A stretch of DNA of 64,000 nucleotides, from the NCBI RefSeq assembly GCF_903166585.1, contig NZ_CAESCM010000002.1, forward strand, positions 248,001-312,000, read 5' to 3'. Source of the DNA: Pedobacter ghigonis. GTDB taxonomy: Bacteria > Bacteroidota > Bacteroidia > Sphingobacteriales > Sphingobacteriaceae. This document shows positions 16,703-25,391 of the stretch, one piece after another; position 1 is the stretch's first letter, and each line of letters opens with the position of its first letter. The notes under the pieces were generated by a model, which did no database searches, was not told the origin of the DNA, and was given only the letters and a program-made list of their open reading frames with translations. The translations under genes and the position numbers were made by a program.

Positions 16703-17155
16703 ATGATTAAAGGACTATTTGAAACACACATTTATGTAGAAAACCTGGAAAGATCTATCGATTTCTACAGCACTACTTTGGGTTTAACCCAGTGCCATTA
16801 TGAAGCAGAACGGCGGATTGCCTTTTTCTGGATTGGTGAGCCTAAAGGGGCCATGCTGGGAATTTGGGAGAAACCAAAGCACGAAATTGATATCAGGCAT
16901 TTTGCATTTAGGTGCGAGCTAGCTGATGTGCTCAATAAATCAGTCAGTTTTTTAGCGCAACGCAACCTGAAGCCTTATAATTTTTTAAAAAGTGATGATA
17001 TGGTTCCAATGGTGTTTGCATGGATGCCTGCTGTAGCCATTTATTTTAACGACCCTGATGGCCATGCTTTAGAGTTTATTGCCATTTTACCTGGCGAGGG
17101 GCGACCAGAGTTAGGCGTTATTACTTATGAAAACTGGTTGATGATAAATCAATAA
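16703..17155 (+). CDS. VOC family protein (glyoxalase/dioxygenase superfamily)
   Basis: A protein of about 150 residues with paired beta-alpha-beta-beta-beta modules. FETHIYVENLERSIDFYSTTLG opens the first module, and PAVAIYFNDPDGHALEFIAIL closes the second with the usual metal-ligand Glu. His in ETHIYV and in RHFAFR are further ligand candidates. The ATG at 16703 is preferred because homologues begin just before this motif; an in-frame ATG at 16673 would add ten residues. The gene ends at 17155 and the convergent caspase gene ends at 17156, so no terminator separates them. The substrate is unknown. Confidence 0.85.
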   Translation: MIKGLFETHIYVENLERSIDFYSTTLGLTQCHYEAERRIAFFWIGEPKGAMLGIWEKPKHEIDIRHFAFRCELADVLNKSVSFLAQRNLKPYNFLKSDDMVPMVFAWMPAVAIYFNDPDGHALEFIAILPGEGRPELGVITYENWLMINQ

Positions 17156-18925
17156 CTACTTCCGTTTGGCATACATATTAATCCATCGCGTGCCTTTACT
17201 CCGTATAGCATCGTAAGTAATTTGTTGTATCTCATTTGTAAGCGCAGTTAACGCCAATTTATTTAGCATTAAGCGTGGGGCTGTTGCACGATAACCATAA
17301 AAACGAATGCGGCTAATTGCTCCCGAACTGATATCTGGTGGTAGCGGCTCGTGATAGGTAAAAATAAAACGGGGTTTTTTATTATCTTTAGAAACAACTG
17401 CGTAATTTAAATAGAGTACCAGGTTTGCCTCTTCCGGCGAATTTACCAACTGTATACTTTGTTCCTTTTCCAGTTTTGTTGTTATCGCATTCGCCAGATC
17501 TTTTGGTATTGACATCAGCACATAAAACCCGCCCCGTTTGGTCATCGCAGAGATTTCGCGATGTGGATTTAGCTGGTTGCTGTACAAAAAAGTTGAGCTG
17601 TTTATGTCAAAAGTCCAGTTGAAATAATCCTGGTAGCCTTTATCTTTGGTGTAAGGCAATATTTCTTTGTTGAACATCGTCGTAAATTCGGCTGAATTAA
17701 GGTTTGCGGCAGGGATAAAAATTTTAAGCAAAGGAGCTGAAATTCTGTAGGGATCTGATCGAACAAACACATCTCCTTTTTTAACTTTTAAAGCCGGATT
17801 TATTGTGGCTATGGAGCTATCGGAAAACACCTTTAAAATTGTAAGGCTGATTTTATTGTCTTTTGATTTAAAGATATTTCCGAAGGCGATTTCATTATTA
17901 TAGCCTGCATTCAGTGTAATTTTACTGTTTCCTGTGTTAATACAAGTCGCCGTAAATAATGGCGTAATTTTTTGTAAGGGTAAGCCTATAAAATTGGTGT
18001 ACCTTCTTAAACTATCGAAATGATAAGTTGGGTCTTGTTGCAAACGTTGCTTAATGTCGACCTCGTTTGTTATCCTGGATATTACTTCTGAAAAAGAAAG
18101 GTCTACTTTACTTCTTTCGAAAACACTGATCAGCGATTTGGTAAATGCACCATGCGACCGACCCGATTCATCATAAATTTCCAGCGCCTTTTCTGCATTT
18201 GTGCAGGCCGAAAGTGAGGCAAAACGCGAGTTTTTGGTTTCTGACGGTCTAGGAATGTTGGCTGTATCGGCAATTGTTAGTGTAGCAGTCATATCAAAAG
18301 GGATGCTTCCACGCGGAACATCCTTGTTTCCTTCAATTTCGTTATAACGATAACCATTGTGCATAGGTGGAGCTTCTTTTCCCATGGCAATATTTCCGCT
18401 ATAACAGCAATCGAATAGGGTAGTCAGGATTAATTTTTTTTCTACGAAGCGGTTAAACAAGAGCTTTAAAGTATTGTCTTTTACCAGGCATCCGTGGTTG
18501 GGTGCGTAAAGGTTGCTCATGCAAATGGCCTGACTATAACCCAGTTTGAAAGGATTTTTTAAGGTTGCCGGATTATCGATGTAAACCCCATGGCCACAAA
18601 AAAAGAAAACTACCGCATCACCTGCCTTGCCTTTATTCAATATTTCGAGCATGGCATCCGTCATGTTTTTCTCTGTAGCGGCAGCATTTAACAGCATGGT
18701 AATATTTTCTTTTGGAAAACTGAAACGGTTTAAAAGCAATGATTTTATGCTTAGTGCATCGTTTACACAGCCTTTTAGATTGTGCCTGCTGCTTTTTACT
18801 CCCGGTGCATCAAAATATTCGTTTATCCCTATAACAACGGCATATTTATTTTGCGCTATACCATTTAGGGGTAAAAAGAAAATGAAAAATATTATTATGA
18901 TCAGGAACTTGCGCATATCATTCAT
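17156..18925 (-). CDS. secreted caspase-family (C14) cysteine protease with an unassigned C-terminal half
   Basis: A 589-residue protein with a signal peptide to Ala24 and mature Gln25. The caspase-like domain covers about 27-330: YAVVIGINEY strand, catalytic His112 in FFFCGHG, catalytic Cys174 in LFDCCYSG, and RFASLSACTNAEKALE before the small-subunit-like part. Residues about 330-589 are beta-rich, with no recognised domain. Bacterial metacaspase-like proteases usually cut after Arg or Lys. It is divergent from a TPR membrane protein with only 33 bp between start codons. An internal ATG at 18916 is an alternative start and keeps the signal peptide. Confidence 0.87.
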   Translation of the reverse strand: MNDMRKFLIIIIFFIFFLPLNGIAQNKYAVVIGINEYFDAPGVKSSRHNLKGCVNDALSIKSLLLNRFSFPKENITMLLNAAATEKNMTDAMLEILNKGKAGDAVVFFFCGHGVYIDNPATLKNPFKLGYSQAICMSNLYAPNHGCLVKDNTLKLLFNRFVEKKLILTTLFDCCYSGNIAMGKEAPPMHNGYRYNEIEGNKDVPRGSIPFDMTATLTIADTANIPRPSETKNSRFASLSACTNAEKALEIYDESGRSHGAFTKSLISVFERSKVDLSFSEVISRITNEVDIKQRLQQDPTYHFDSLRRYTNFIGLPLQKITPLFTATCINTGNSKITLNAGYNNEIAFGNIFKSKDNKISLTILKVFSDSSIATINPALKVKKGDVFVRSDPYRISAPLLKIFIPAANLNSAEFTTMFNKEILPYTKDKGYQDYFNWTFDINSSTFLYSNQLNPHREISAMTKRGGFYVLMSIPKDLANAITTKLEKEQSIQLVNSPEEANLVLYLNYAVVSKDNKKPRFIFTYHEPLPPDISSGAISRIRFYGYRATAPRLMLNKLALTALTNEIQQITYDAIRSKGTRWINMYAKRK

Positions 18926-18958
18926 TTTTAATTAAATTTAGTTTTTAAATAACTGATA

Positions 18959-20332
18959 ATGAAAGTAATAACTATTTTTTGTGCAATATGCTTTACATGT
19001 TTTACAGTTTTTGCACAAACCAGGGAAGTAGATAGTTTATATGAAAATTTATCCTATCAGAAAACAGATACCGGCAGAGTTATTGCACTTTATAATCTCA
19101 GTTATTATTACCATAAGTATAAGCCGGATTCTGCCATGTTGTTGGCAAAACAGGCTTTTGATCTATCTAAAAAGATCAAATTTTTAAGAGGCGAATCGTG
19201 GGCTTTAAACAGTATTGCAAATGCTTTTCATTCCCTGCATAATTATCCAAAGGCGATAGAATATTTTATTGAGCAGATAAAAATTGAAGAAAAAAGAGCT
19301 ATACCAGAAAATATTGGGAGTGCTTACCTGAGTATTGCACTGGTTTATAACAGCGAAAAAGAAGTGAAAAAAGCTTTGTTTTATGCCTTCAAGGCCGATT
19401 CTATTGCAAAAGCGAACAAGCTGCCCGAACTTGCATTATACGCAAAGCTCAATATTGGAGATATTTATGAGAAGGCAGATAGCCTCTCATCAGCCATGGT
19501 ATATACACAAAATGCCTATGAGTTATCGCTGCTTCAAAAAAACGGACTGATAACCGGAACTTCATTAAATAATTTAGGCAACATTTACATTAAGCGGGCC
19601 GATTTTGCACAGGCCTTTACTTATTACAAAAGAAGTATACCGTATTTAACTGCAGTTGAAGATTATAATACACTGGCTGAATGTAACTTAGGTTTAGCCA
19701 AAATTTACCGCGAGCAGGGGAAAATAGATTCTGCTATTTATTATGCGCGCTATGTGTATCAACTGGCCAGTAAAAATGAATTTTTAGCGAGGGCTGTAGA
19801 TGCTAGCGCATTTTTGGTAAAGCTTTATAAAAGCCAGGATAAGATCGATAGCGCATTTGCTTATCAGGAAATAATGATTAACCTTTCTGATACCATTGAT
19901 AGTAAAGAACGGGCAAAAGAAGTGCAAAGCATTACCATTGCCGAAGAAATGCGCCAAAAAGAAATTGTAGAAGCCCGGGAAAAAGAAGCTGAAGAAAGGC
20001 AACAGAAATTGCAGCTGCTTGCCATTGGTATCCTTATCCCCATCTTCTTTTTCATCAGCATATTTTTGAGCAGAAGAAAAGTAAATAAAAAGCTGATCGA
20101 GTTTTCGGGCATTGTTTCGTTGTTAATGCTGTTCGAATACCTTACACTGTTTATTCATCCCTTTGTTGCCGAAAAATCGCACCATTCGCCATTGATAGAA
20201 ATTGTAGTTTTTGTGGTTATTGCATCCTTACTTACACCAGCCCACCATAGAGTAGAGCACTGGTTGATTAATAAGTTAAGTAAAATACGAGAACACCACC
20301 AGCAAATGAGGCAACTTAAAAACAATGACTAA
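18959..20332 (+). CDS. exported tetratricopeptide-repeat protein with C-terminal membrane helices
   Basis: A 457-residue protein. A signal peptide ends at Ala19 with Gln20 next, then six to eight TPR units run over about residues 30-310, for example the YPKAIEYFIEQIKIEEK and FAQAFTYYKRSI helices. A charged coiled coil follows (ERAKEVQSITIAEEMRQKE region, 320-350), then TM helices near 355-372 and two or three more to 435. The layout equals the sensor half of Bacteroidota TPR histidine kinases or LuxR-type regulators, but no output domain follows. It starts 33 bp from the divergent caspase gene, so the two probably share a promoter region and may work together. Confidence 0.85.
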   Translation: MKVITIFCAICFTCFTVFAQTREVDSLYENLSYQKTDTGRVIALYNLSYYYHKYKPDSAMLLAKQAFDLSKKIKFLRGESWALNSIANAFHSLHNYPKAIEYFIEQIKIEEKRAIPENIGSAYLSIALVYNSEKEVKKALFYAFKADSIAKANKLPELALYAKLNIGDIYEKADSLSSAMVYTQNAYELSLLQKNGLITGTSLNNLGNIYIKRADFAQAFTYYKRSIPYLTAVEDYNTLAECNLGLAKIYREQGKIDSAIYYARYVYQLASKNEFLARAVDASAFLVKLYKSQDKIDSAFAYQEIMINLSDTIDSKERAKEVQSITIAEEMRQKEIVEAREKEAEERQQKLQLLAIGILIPIFFFISIFLSRRKVNKKLIEFSGIVSLLMLFEYLTLFIHPFVAEKSHHSPLIEIVVFVVIASLLTPAHHRVEHWLINKLSKIREHHQQMRQLKNND

Positions 20333-20349
20333 TAACCTGGATCAGCGAC

Positions 20350-20577
20350 TTATTTTTTTGGAGGTGGCGCCTGACCATTTCTTCCTCCTGTATCGGTAGT
20401 GTCTTTCATTTTTGATGATGACATTACTTTTGTGCTATCAACAACTACTGTATCAGTCGTTTTTACGATAGTTGTGTCTGTGGTGGTTTCGGTTTTCTTT
20501 TCGTTGTTACAGCTTTGCAGCGATAGTGCCGATCCAAGTGAAACAACAATTGCCCCGGTTAAAATGATTTTTTTCAT
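20350..20577 (-). CDS. small Thr-rich lipoprotein
   Basis: A 75-residue protein: a signal peptide with lipobox LQSC at about residue 23, then a low-complexity mature part built from Thr, Asp, Val and Lys (TTTDTTIVKTTDTVVVDS) and a Pro/Lys end. Small lipoproteins of this kind are common in Sphingobacteriaceae. No enzymatic motif is present. The function is unknown. Confidence 0.7.
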   Translation of the reverse strand: MKKIILTGAIVVSLGSALSLQSCNNEKKTETTTDTTIVKTTDTVVVDSTKVMSSSKMKDTTDTGGRNGQAPPPKK

Positions 20578-20714
20578 CTGGTTTGAGTTAAGTTTCTTGA
20601 AAGTTACAGCTTAAAATTTGTTTAGTAAATGGTTGTAAATCATTTTGTTGAAATGTGTAAACTGTTTCTGCTTGCTTAATAAGCGAATATTAAGCTTAAA
20701 ATGTTAACCGCAGT

Positions 20715-20736
20715 TATTGCTATTTGGAAAGCAATA
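20715..20736. promoter_or_regulatory. candidate operator: inverted repeat before the Crp/Fnr gene
   Basis: Perfect 7 bp arms TATTGCT and AGCAATA are separated by 8 bp, about 40 bp upstream of the ATG at 20776. The size and position would suit an autoregulatory site for a dimeric Crp/Fnr protein, but it could be chance. Confidence 0.3.
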
Positions 20737-20775
20737 GCGATATTTAGTATTCAAAGCTATTTAACCTCCTAAGCC

Positions 20776-21363
20776 ATGCAAGAAATAGATGTTGTTGCTT
20801 ACGCCCTTTCTCAATTCGCTAAAATGGACAGTGCGGCCTTCGAACTTTCAAAGCTCAACTGGAAAATAAAACGATATAAGAAAGGCGAATTTTACAATGA
20901 ACATAGAACAGTTTGCAAATTTCTGGGCTTTATAATAGATGGGGTATTCCGTTCTTATGTGGTTGACGAAAAGAGTGGTGAAGAAAAAAATGTATTTCTC
21001 TATTCGGGCAACCAGTTTGTAGTTACCTTTAAAAGTTTCATTAATCAGCAACCCTGCGATTACCACACGCAGGCCATGACTGATGCATTGGTGGTTTACA
21101 TTCACATCGATGATTTACTGCAGCTCTACCAGCAATCGCACCAATGGGAAACCTTTGGGCGGCTTTTAGCACAAGAAGCATTTAATATTGCCATGGATAG
21201 GGCAGAGAGTTTTGTGTTTAAAACGCCCGAGCAGCGTTATCTGGATCTGATTAAATATCACCCACAGATTTTTAACAATATTCCGCTCTATCACATTTCT
21301 TCTTATTTAGGCATTCAGGGACCATCATTAAGTAGGATAAGAAAAAGACTTACAGGTAAATAA
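20776..21363 (+). CDS. Crp/Fnr family transcriptional regulator
   Basis: A 195-residue regulator with an N-terminal cNMP-binding-like barrel (residues about 25-115) and a C-terminal winged helix containing IPLYHISSYLGIQGPSLSRIRKRL near 170-193. No cysteine cluster for an iron-sulphur centre is visible. It is followed after about 75 bp by an alpha/beta hydrolase gene on the same strand. In Bacteroidota such regulators often sit next to the hydrolase or reductase they control. It is a paralogue of the regulator at 7949-8536 with the same length and HTH core. Confidence 0.92.
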   Translation: MQEIDVVAYALSQFAKMDSAAFELSKLNWKIKRYKKGEFYNEHRTVCKFLGFIIDGVFRSYVVDEKSGEEKNVFLYSGNQFVVTFKSFINQQPCDYHTQAMTDALVVYIHIDDLLQLYQQSHQWETFGRLLAQEAFNIAMDRAESFVFKTPEQRYLDLIKYHPQIFNNIPLYHISSYLGIQGPSLSRIRKRLTGK

Positions 21364-21439
21364 CGATTTTAACCTGGGTTAAAATTATTGCTGTTTTTAT
21401 GGCGGAGATTTGGGGTATCAAATTAAAACTAAAAACAAC

Positions 21440-22219
21440 ATGAAAAATTTAAAATCAAAAACAATCGTATTGGTACATGGCCTTTTTGTAAACAACAAAA
21501 GCTGGGAAAACTGGAAAACTTTCTTTGAAACCAAAGGGTATACCGTTTATGCTCCTGCCAATCCATCGCACAGTGGCAATCCCGAAGCACTAAGGAAAAA
21601 TATCGATCCCAATTTAACCCAGGTCAATTTTGTTGATGTAGTCAATAACCTCGTTCAGTTTATTGATACCTTACCCGAAAAACCAATTCTAATTGGCCAT
21701 TCCTTAGGCGGTTTAACTGTTCAGAAATTGATGGACCTTGGTAAAGGCGAAGCAGGTGTAACGATTGATGGCGCTCCTCCACAAGGTGTTATTCCATACG
21801 AATGGAGTTTCTGGAAATCCAATTTTACTGTGGTTAACCCATTTAAAGGCAACTCCGTTTTTATGCCGACTAAAGCCTGGTTTCATTATACATTTGGTAA
21901 TACCTTGCCAAGAGTAGAATCAGATAAGGTATTTGATGAATTTGTAGTTCCCGAAAGCAGGGCAATTGCATGGGGAACATTAAAAAGCTATGCAAGAATA
22001 GATTTTAAAAAAGCCCATCAGCCACTGTTGTTCATAGCCGGCGAGAAAGATCACATTATGCCAGCAAGCTTAAATAAACGAAACTACGAAGCCTACAAAA
22101 ATCAGGATAGTACTAGCGTAACTGATTTTAAAATGTTTAACGGCAGAAGTCATTTTATTTGTGGTGAGCGTGGCTGGGAAGAGGTGGCCACTTACATTTA
22201 TAACTGGATCAGAAACTAA
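21440..22219 (+). CDS. alpha/beta hydrolase
   Basis: A protein of about 259 residues with TIVLVHGLFVNNKSWENW near its start (oxyanion His-Gly), nucleophile elbow ILIGHSLGGLTVQ near residue 88, acid in GEKDHIMP near 207, and catalytic His in NGRSHFICGERGWEEV near 238. There is no signal peptide, so it is cytoplasmic. The start is the ATG at 21440, after an A-rich leader; the longer frame would open with TTG. The preceding Crp/Fnr gene is the likely regulator. The substrate is unknown. Confidence 0.9.
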   Translation: MKNLKSKTIVLVHGLFVNNKSWENWKTFFETKGYTVYAPANPSHSGNPEALRKNIDPNLTQVNFVDVVNNLVQFIDTLPEKPILIGHSLGGLTVQKLMDLGKGEAGVTIDGAPPQGVIPYEWSFWKSNFTVVNPFKGNSVFMPTKAWFHYTFGNTLPRVESDKVFDEFVVPESRAIAWGTLKSYARIDFKKAHQPLLFIAGEKDHIMPASLNKRNYEAYKNQDSTSVTDFKMFNGRSHFICGERGWEEVATYIYNWIRN

Positions 22220-22407
22220 CGTCGCTTTCCGTTTATGCTGGTAATGGCAAATTTACAATATTGCTTCTGAAATTGTTGGTAGAAGTTAAAGCGCCCAGGT
22301 TCGCCATTAATTGTTGCTTTGGCTTTTCTAATTAAAAATGAGATAATTGCAACATTATCATAGCATTAAATAGTGAGTTGTATAGTAGAAATCCCATTTT
22401 TAAACAC

Positions 22408-22415
22408 TATCTTTG
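22408..22415 (+). promoter_or_regulatory. TAnnTTTG -7 box for typA
   Basis: TATCTTTG lies 23 bp before the ATG at 22439, an exact match to the Bacteroidota -7 consensus, giving a leader of about 17 nt. Confidence 0.65.
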
Positions 22416-22438
22416 CGCCAAATTTATAGGCGCATTTT

Positions 22439-24241
22439 ATGCAAAAGATTAGAAATATAGCTATTATAGCACACGTTGACCACGGTAAAACCACATTGGT
22501 TGATAAAATTTTACACTCTTGTTCTGTTTTTCGTGATAACGAACAGAAAGGAGAATTGATATTGGATAACAACGATTTAGAGCGTGAACGTGGTATCACT
22601 ATCGTATCTAAAAACGTATCTGTTCAATATAAAGACGTAAAAATTAACATCATTGACACTCCTGGTCACGCGGATTTTGGCGGTGAGGTAGAGCGTGTAT
22701 TAAAAATGGCTGATGGTGTACTTTTACTTTGCGATGCTTTTGAAGGTGCAATGCCTCAAACACGTTTCGTAACACAAAAAGCTTTGGCGCTGGGTTTAAA
22801 ACCAATTGTGGTTGTAAACAAAGTAGATAAAGAAAACTGTCGCCCGGAAGAGGTTTACGAACAAATTTTTGAATTGTTCTTTAACCTTGAAGCAACTGAA
22901 GATCAATTGGATTTTCCGGTTATTTACGGTTCATCTAAACAAGGATGGATGAGTACTGACTGGCAGAAACCAACAACTGATATTTTTGCTTTGTTAGATG
23001 CTGTAGTAGAAAATATTCCTGCTGCACCAATTAACGAAGGTACTTTACAAATGCAGATCACCTCTTTAGATTATTCTTCTTTCGTAGGTCGTATTGCAAT
23101 TGGCCGTGTTCACCGTGGTACTATTAAAGAAAACCAACCGGTTACTTTAATTAAGCGCGATGGTAAAATTGTTAAATCAAGAGTAAAAGAACTTTATACT
23201 TTCGAAGGTTTAGGTAAAGTTAGAACTTCTGAAGTAAGTTCAGGAGATATTTGTGCTGTTGTAGGTATTGATGGTTTTGATATAGGTGATACTATCGCTG
23301 ATTTCGAAGCACCAGAGCAATTACCAGTTATCAGTATCGACGAGCCAACAATGAACATGTTGTTCACCATTAATAACTCACCTTTCTTTGGTAAAGAAGG
23401 TAAATTAGTTACTTCTCAACGTATCAAAGATCGTTTGATGAAGGAAATGGAGAAAAATTTAGCCCTTAAAGTTGTTGAAACTCAAGGTGCAGATTCGTGG
23501 TTAGTTTACGGTCGTGGTATTCTCCATTTATCAGTATTAATCGAAACCATGCGTCGCGAAGGTTATGAGTTGCAAGTTGGTCAGCCACAAGTTATTGTTA
23601 AAGAAATCGACGGTAAAAAACATGAGCCTGTTGAAACTTTAATTGTAGATGTACCTGCAGAAGTTTCTGGTAAAGTAATCGAATTGGTAACGCAACGTAA
23701 AGGTGAGTTATTGATTATGGAACCAAAAGGTGATTTACAACACTTAGAATTCGAAATTCCATCTCGTGGTATCATCGGGTTACGTAACAACGTTTTAACA
23801 GCTACTGCTGGTGAAGCAATTATGGCTCACCGTTTCAAAGCTTACGAGCCTTGGAAAGGTACAATCCCTGGTCGTTTAAATGGCGTTTTAATCTCTATGG
23901 ATAAAGGTACAACTACTGCTTATTCAATTGATAAATTACAAGATAGAGGTCGTTTCTTCGTTGATCCGGGAGTTGATATTTACGAAGGTCAGATTCTAGG
24001 AGAGCACATTCGCGATAACGACTTAGTAATTAACATCGTTAAAGGAAAAGCTTTAACCAACATGCGTGCTTCTGGTACCGATGATAACACCCGTATTGCA
24101 CCAGCAATTAAATTCTCGCTAGAAGAATCTATGGAGTATATCCAGGCTGATGAGTACATAGAGGTTACACCGCAAAGCATGCGTTTACGTAAAATCTTCT
24201 TAACAGAGCAACTACGTAAAATGAACGGTAGTAAAAACTAA
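22439..24241 (+). CDS. typA: ribosome-associated GTPase TypA/BipA
   Basis: TypA/BipA, a translation-factor GTPase that binds the 70S ribosome and helps subunit assembly and stress adaptation. The 600-residue length is normal. G1 is AHVDHGKTTL (11-20), G2 RGITIVSKNV near 50, G3 DTPGHADFGGEV near 74, and G4 NKVDKE near 128. The EF-G-like domains III and V follow, with the TypA-specific C-terminal domain containing the RGIIGLRN segment near 443 and a basic end (RLRKIFLTEQLRK). Codon choice is strongly biased (many CGT and GGT), unlike most neighbours but like secA, a sign of high expression. It has its own promoter and terminator. Confidence 0.97.
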   Translation: MQKIRNIAIIAHVDHGKTTLVDKILHSCSVFRDNEQKGELILDNNDLERERGITIVSKNVSVQYKDVKINIIDTPGHADFGGEVERVLKMADGVLLLCDAFEGAMPQTRFVTQKALALGLKPIVVVNKVDKENCRPEEVYEQIFELFFNLEATEDQLDFPVIYGSSKQGWMSTDWQKPTTDIFALLDAVVENIPAAPINEGTLQMQITSLDYSSFVGRIAIGRVHRGTIKENQPVTLIKRDGKIVKSRVKELYTFEGLGKVRTSEVSSGDICAVVGIDGFDIGDTIADFEAPEQLPVISIDEPTMNMLFTINNSPFFGKEGKLVTSQRIKDRLMKEMEKNLALKVVETQGADSWLVYGRGILHLSVLIETMRREGYELQVGQPQVIVKEIDGKKHEPVETLIVDVPAEVSGKVIELVTQRKGELLIMEPKGDLQHLEFEIPSRGIIGLRNNVLTATAGEAIMAHRFKAYEPWKGTIPGRLNGVLISMDKGTTTAYSIDKLQDRGRFFVDPGVDIYEGQILGEHIRDNDLVINIVKGKALTNMRASGTDDNTRIAPAIKFSLEESMEYIQADEYIEVTPQSMRLRKIFLTEQLRKMNGSKN

Positions 24242-24279
24242 TAATTTCTAAATCTCCAAAAAGGGATTTAAATATATAC

Positions 24280-24312
24280 AGCCCATTTCTTAATTGAGAT
24301 GGGCTTTTTTTA
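24280..24312 (+). terminator. rho-independent terminator after typA
   Basis: AGCCCAT pairs with ATGGGCT around an A/T-rich loop and runs into seven T residues, about 40 bp after the typA stop codon. Confidence 0.8.
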
Positions 24313-24382
24313 TGCTAAACCTTAATACGCGGAGGGATATAAAAATTAACAATTAAATGGCGGTTAATTTTCGTTTCAGTCC

Positions 24383-24390
24383 TAAATTTG
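24383..24390 (+). promoter_or_regulatory. TAnnTTTG -7 box for the acyltransferase gene
   Basis: TAAATTTG lies 24 bp before the ATG at 24415 in the short gap after the typA terminator. Confidence 0.5.
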
Positions 24391-24414
24391 TAAATTTATA
24401 TCCTAATCTTTATC

Positions 24415-25332
24415 ATGCTTAATAAAGAATTATCCTACGTGGGTATATTTTTCCTTAATATGCTCTCCCTTTTGCCATTGTTTGTTTTATACAGGTTGGC
24501 TGACTTGTTTTATGTGCTTTTGTTTTATGTTTTCGGTTACCGCCGTAAAGTGGTGAAAGAAAACCTGATGAATGCATTCCCCGAAAAAGACCCTACCGAA
24601 ATTAAGACCATAGAAAAAAAGTTCTACAAGTTTTTAGCTTCGCTTTTTATTGAAGTAATTAAAATGAAAAGCATCTCTAAAAAAGAACTGAATAAACGGG
24701 TAGTTTTTAAAAATGCCGATCTGGTAGAGGCCTATCTTAAAAATAACGAAAGTGTAATTTTCTGCTCATCGCATTATGGCAATTACGAGTGGGTTTGTAT
24801 GGCCATAGGCCTAAACTTTTCGGGCGGGCATTATCCCATTTACAAGCCATTGAGCAGTGAAGCTTTTGATAACTGGTTTATTAAAATGCGAAGCCGTTTT
24901 GGTAACCACATGGTTTCGATGCGACAAACATTAAGGTCAATTCAAGCAACCAAAAATGAAACAACCATGTTTACTTTTGGTAGCGACCAGGCACCTACAA
25001 GAGAAGATTCGAGTTACTGGACGACCTTTTTAAACCAGGAAAGCGCCATTCAGTTGGGAGTAGAAAAGATTGCTAAAAAAACAAACCGGCCAATTTTTTA
25101 CCTCAAAATAAATTACCTGAAAAGAGGTTATTATGAAGTAGATTGTGTGCCAATATGTTTAAACCCTACAACAACTGTTGAGTTTGAAATTACAGAACTT
25201 CATACCCGCTTCCTGGAAGATATGATAAGGGACACGCCGCCTTATTGGTTGTGGAGTCACCGTAGGTGGAAATATAAAAGGGAAGATAATGGACCAAGAG
25301 CCGCCGTGAAAGGTCGAAATTTAGAAGCTTAA
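24415..25332 (+). CDS. lysophospholipid/lipid A acyltransferase (LpxL/HtrB family)
   Basis: A 305-residue inner-membrane acyltransferase. N-terminal TM helices (about 8-45) are followed by the catalytic H-x4-E motif in SSHYGNYEW near residue 119, GSDQAP near 191, and the late block PPYWLWSHRRWKYK near 280-293, all typical of the LpxL/HtrB family. It should add a secondary acyl chain to lipid A or a related lipid at the cytoplasmic face. It sits alone between typA and a serine hydrolase. Bacteroidota often have several paralogues, so the exact acyl position cannot be assigned. Confidence 0.92.
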   Translation: MLNKELSYVGIFFLNMLSLLPLFVLYRLADLFYVLLFYVFGYRRKVVKENLMNAFPEKDPTEIKTIEKKFYKFLASLFIEVIKMKSISKKELNKRVVFKNADLVEAYLKNNESVIFCSSHYGNYEWVCMAIGLNFSGGHYPIYKPLSSEAFDNWFIKMRSRFGNHMVSMRQTLRSIQATKNETTMFTFGSDQAPTREDSSYWTTFLNQESAIQLGVEKIAKKTNRPIFYLKINYLKRGYYEVDCVPICLNPTTTVEFEITELHTRFLEDMIRDTPPYWLWSHRRWKYKREDNGPRAAVKGRNLEA

Positions 25333-25391
25333 ACCATCTAAATGTTGGCTTAATATCTAAATTGTATTAATGGGTATAATGTCTGCAAGCA

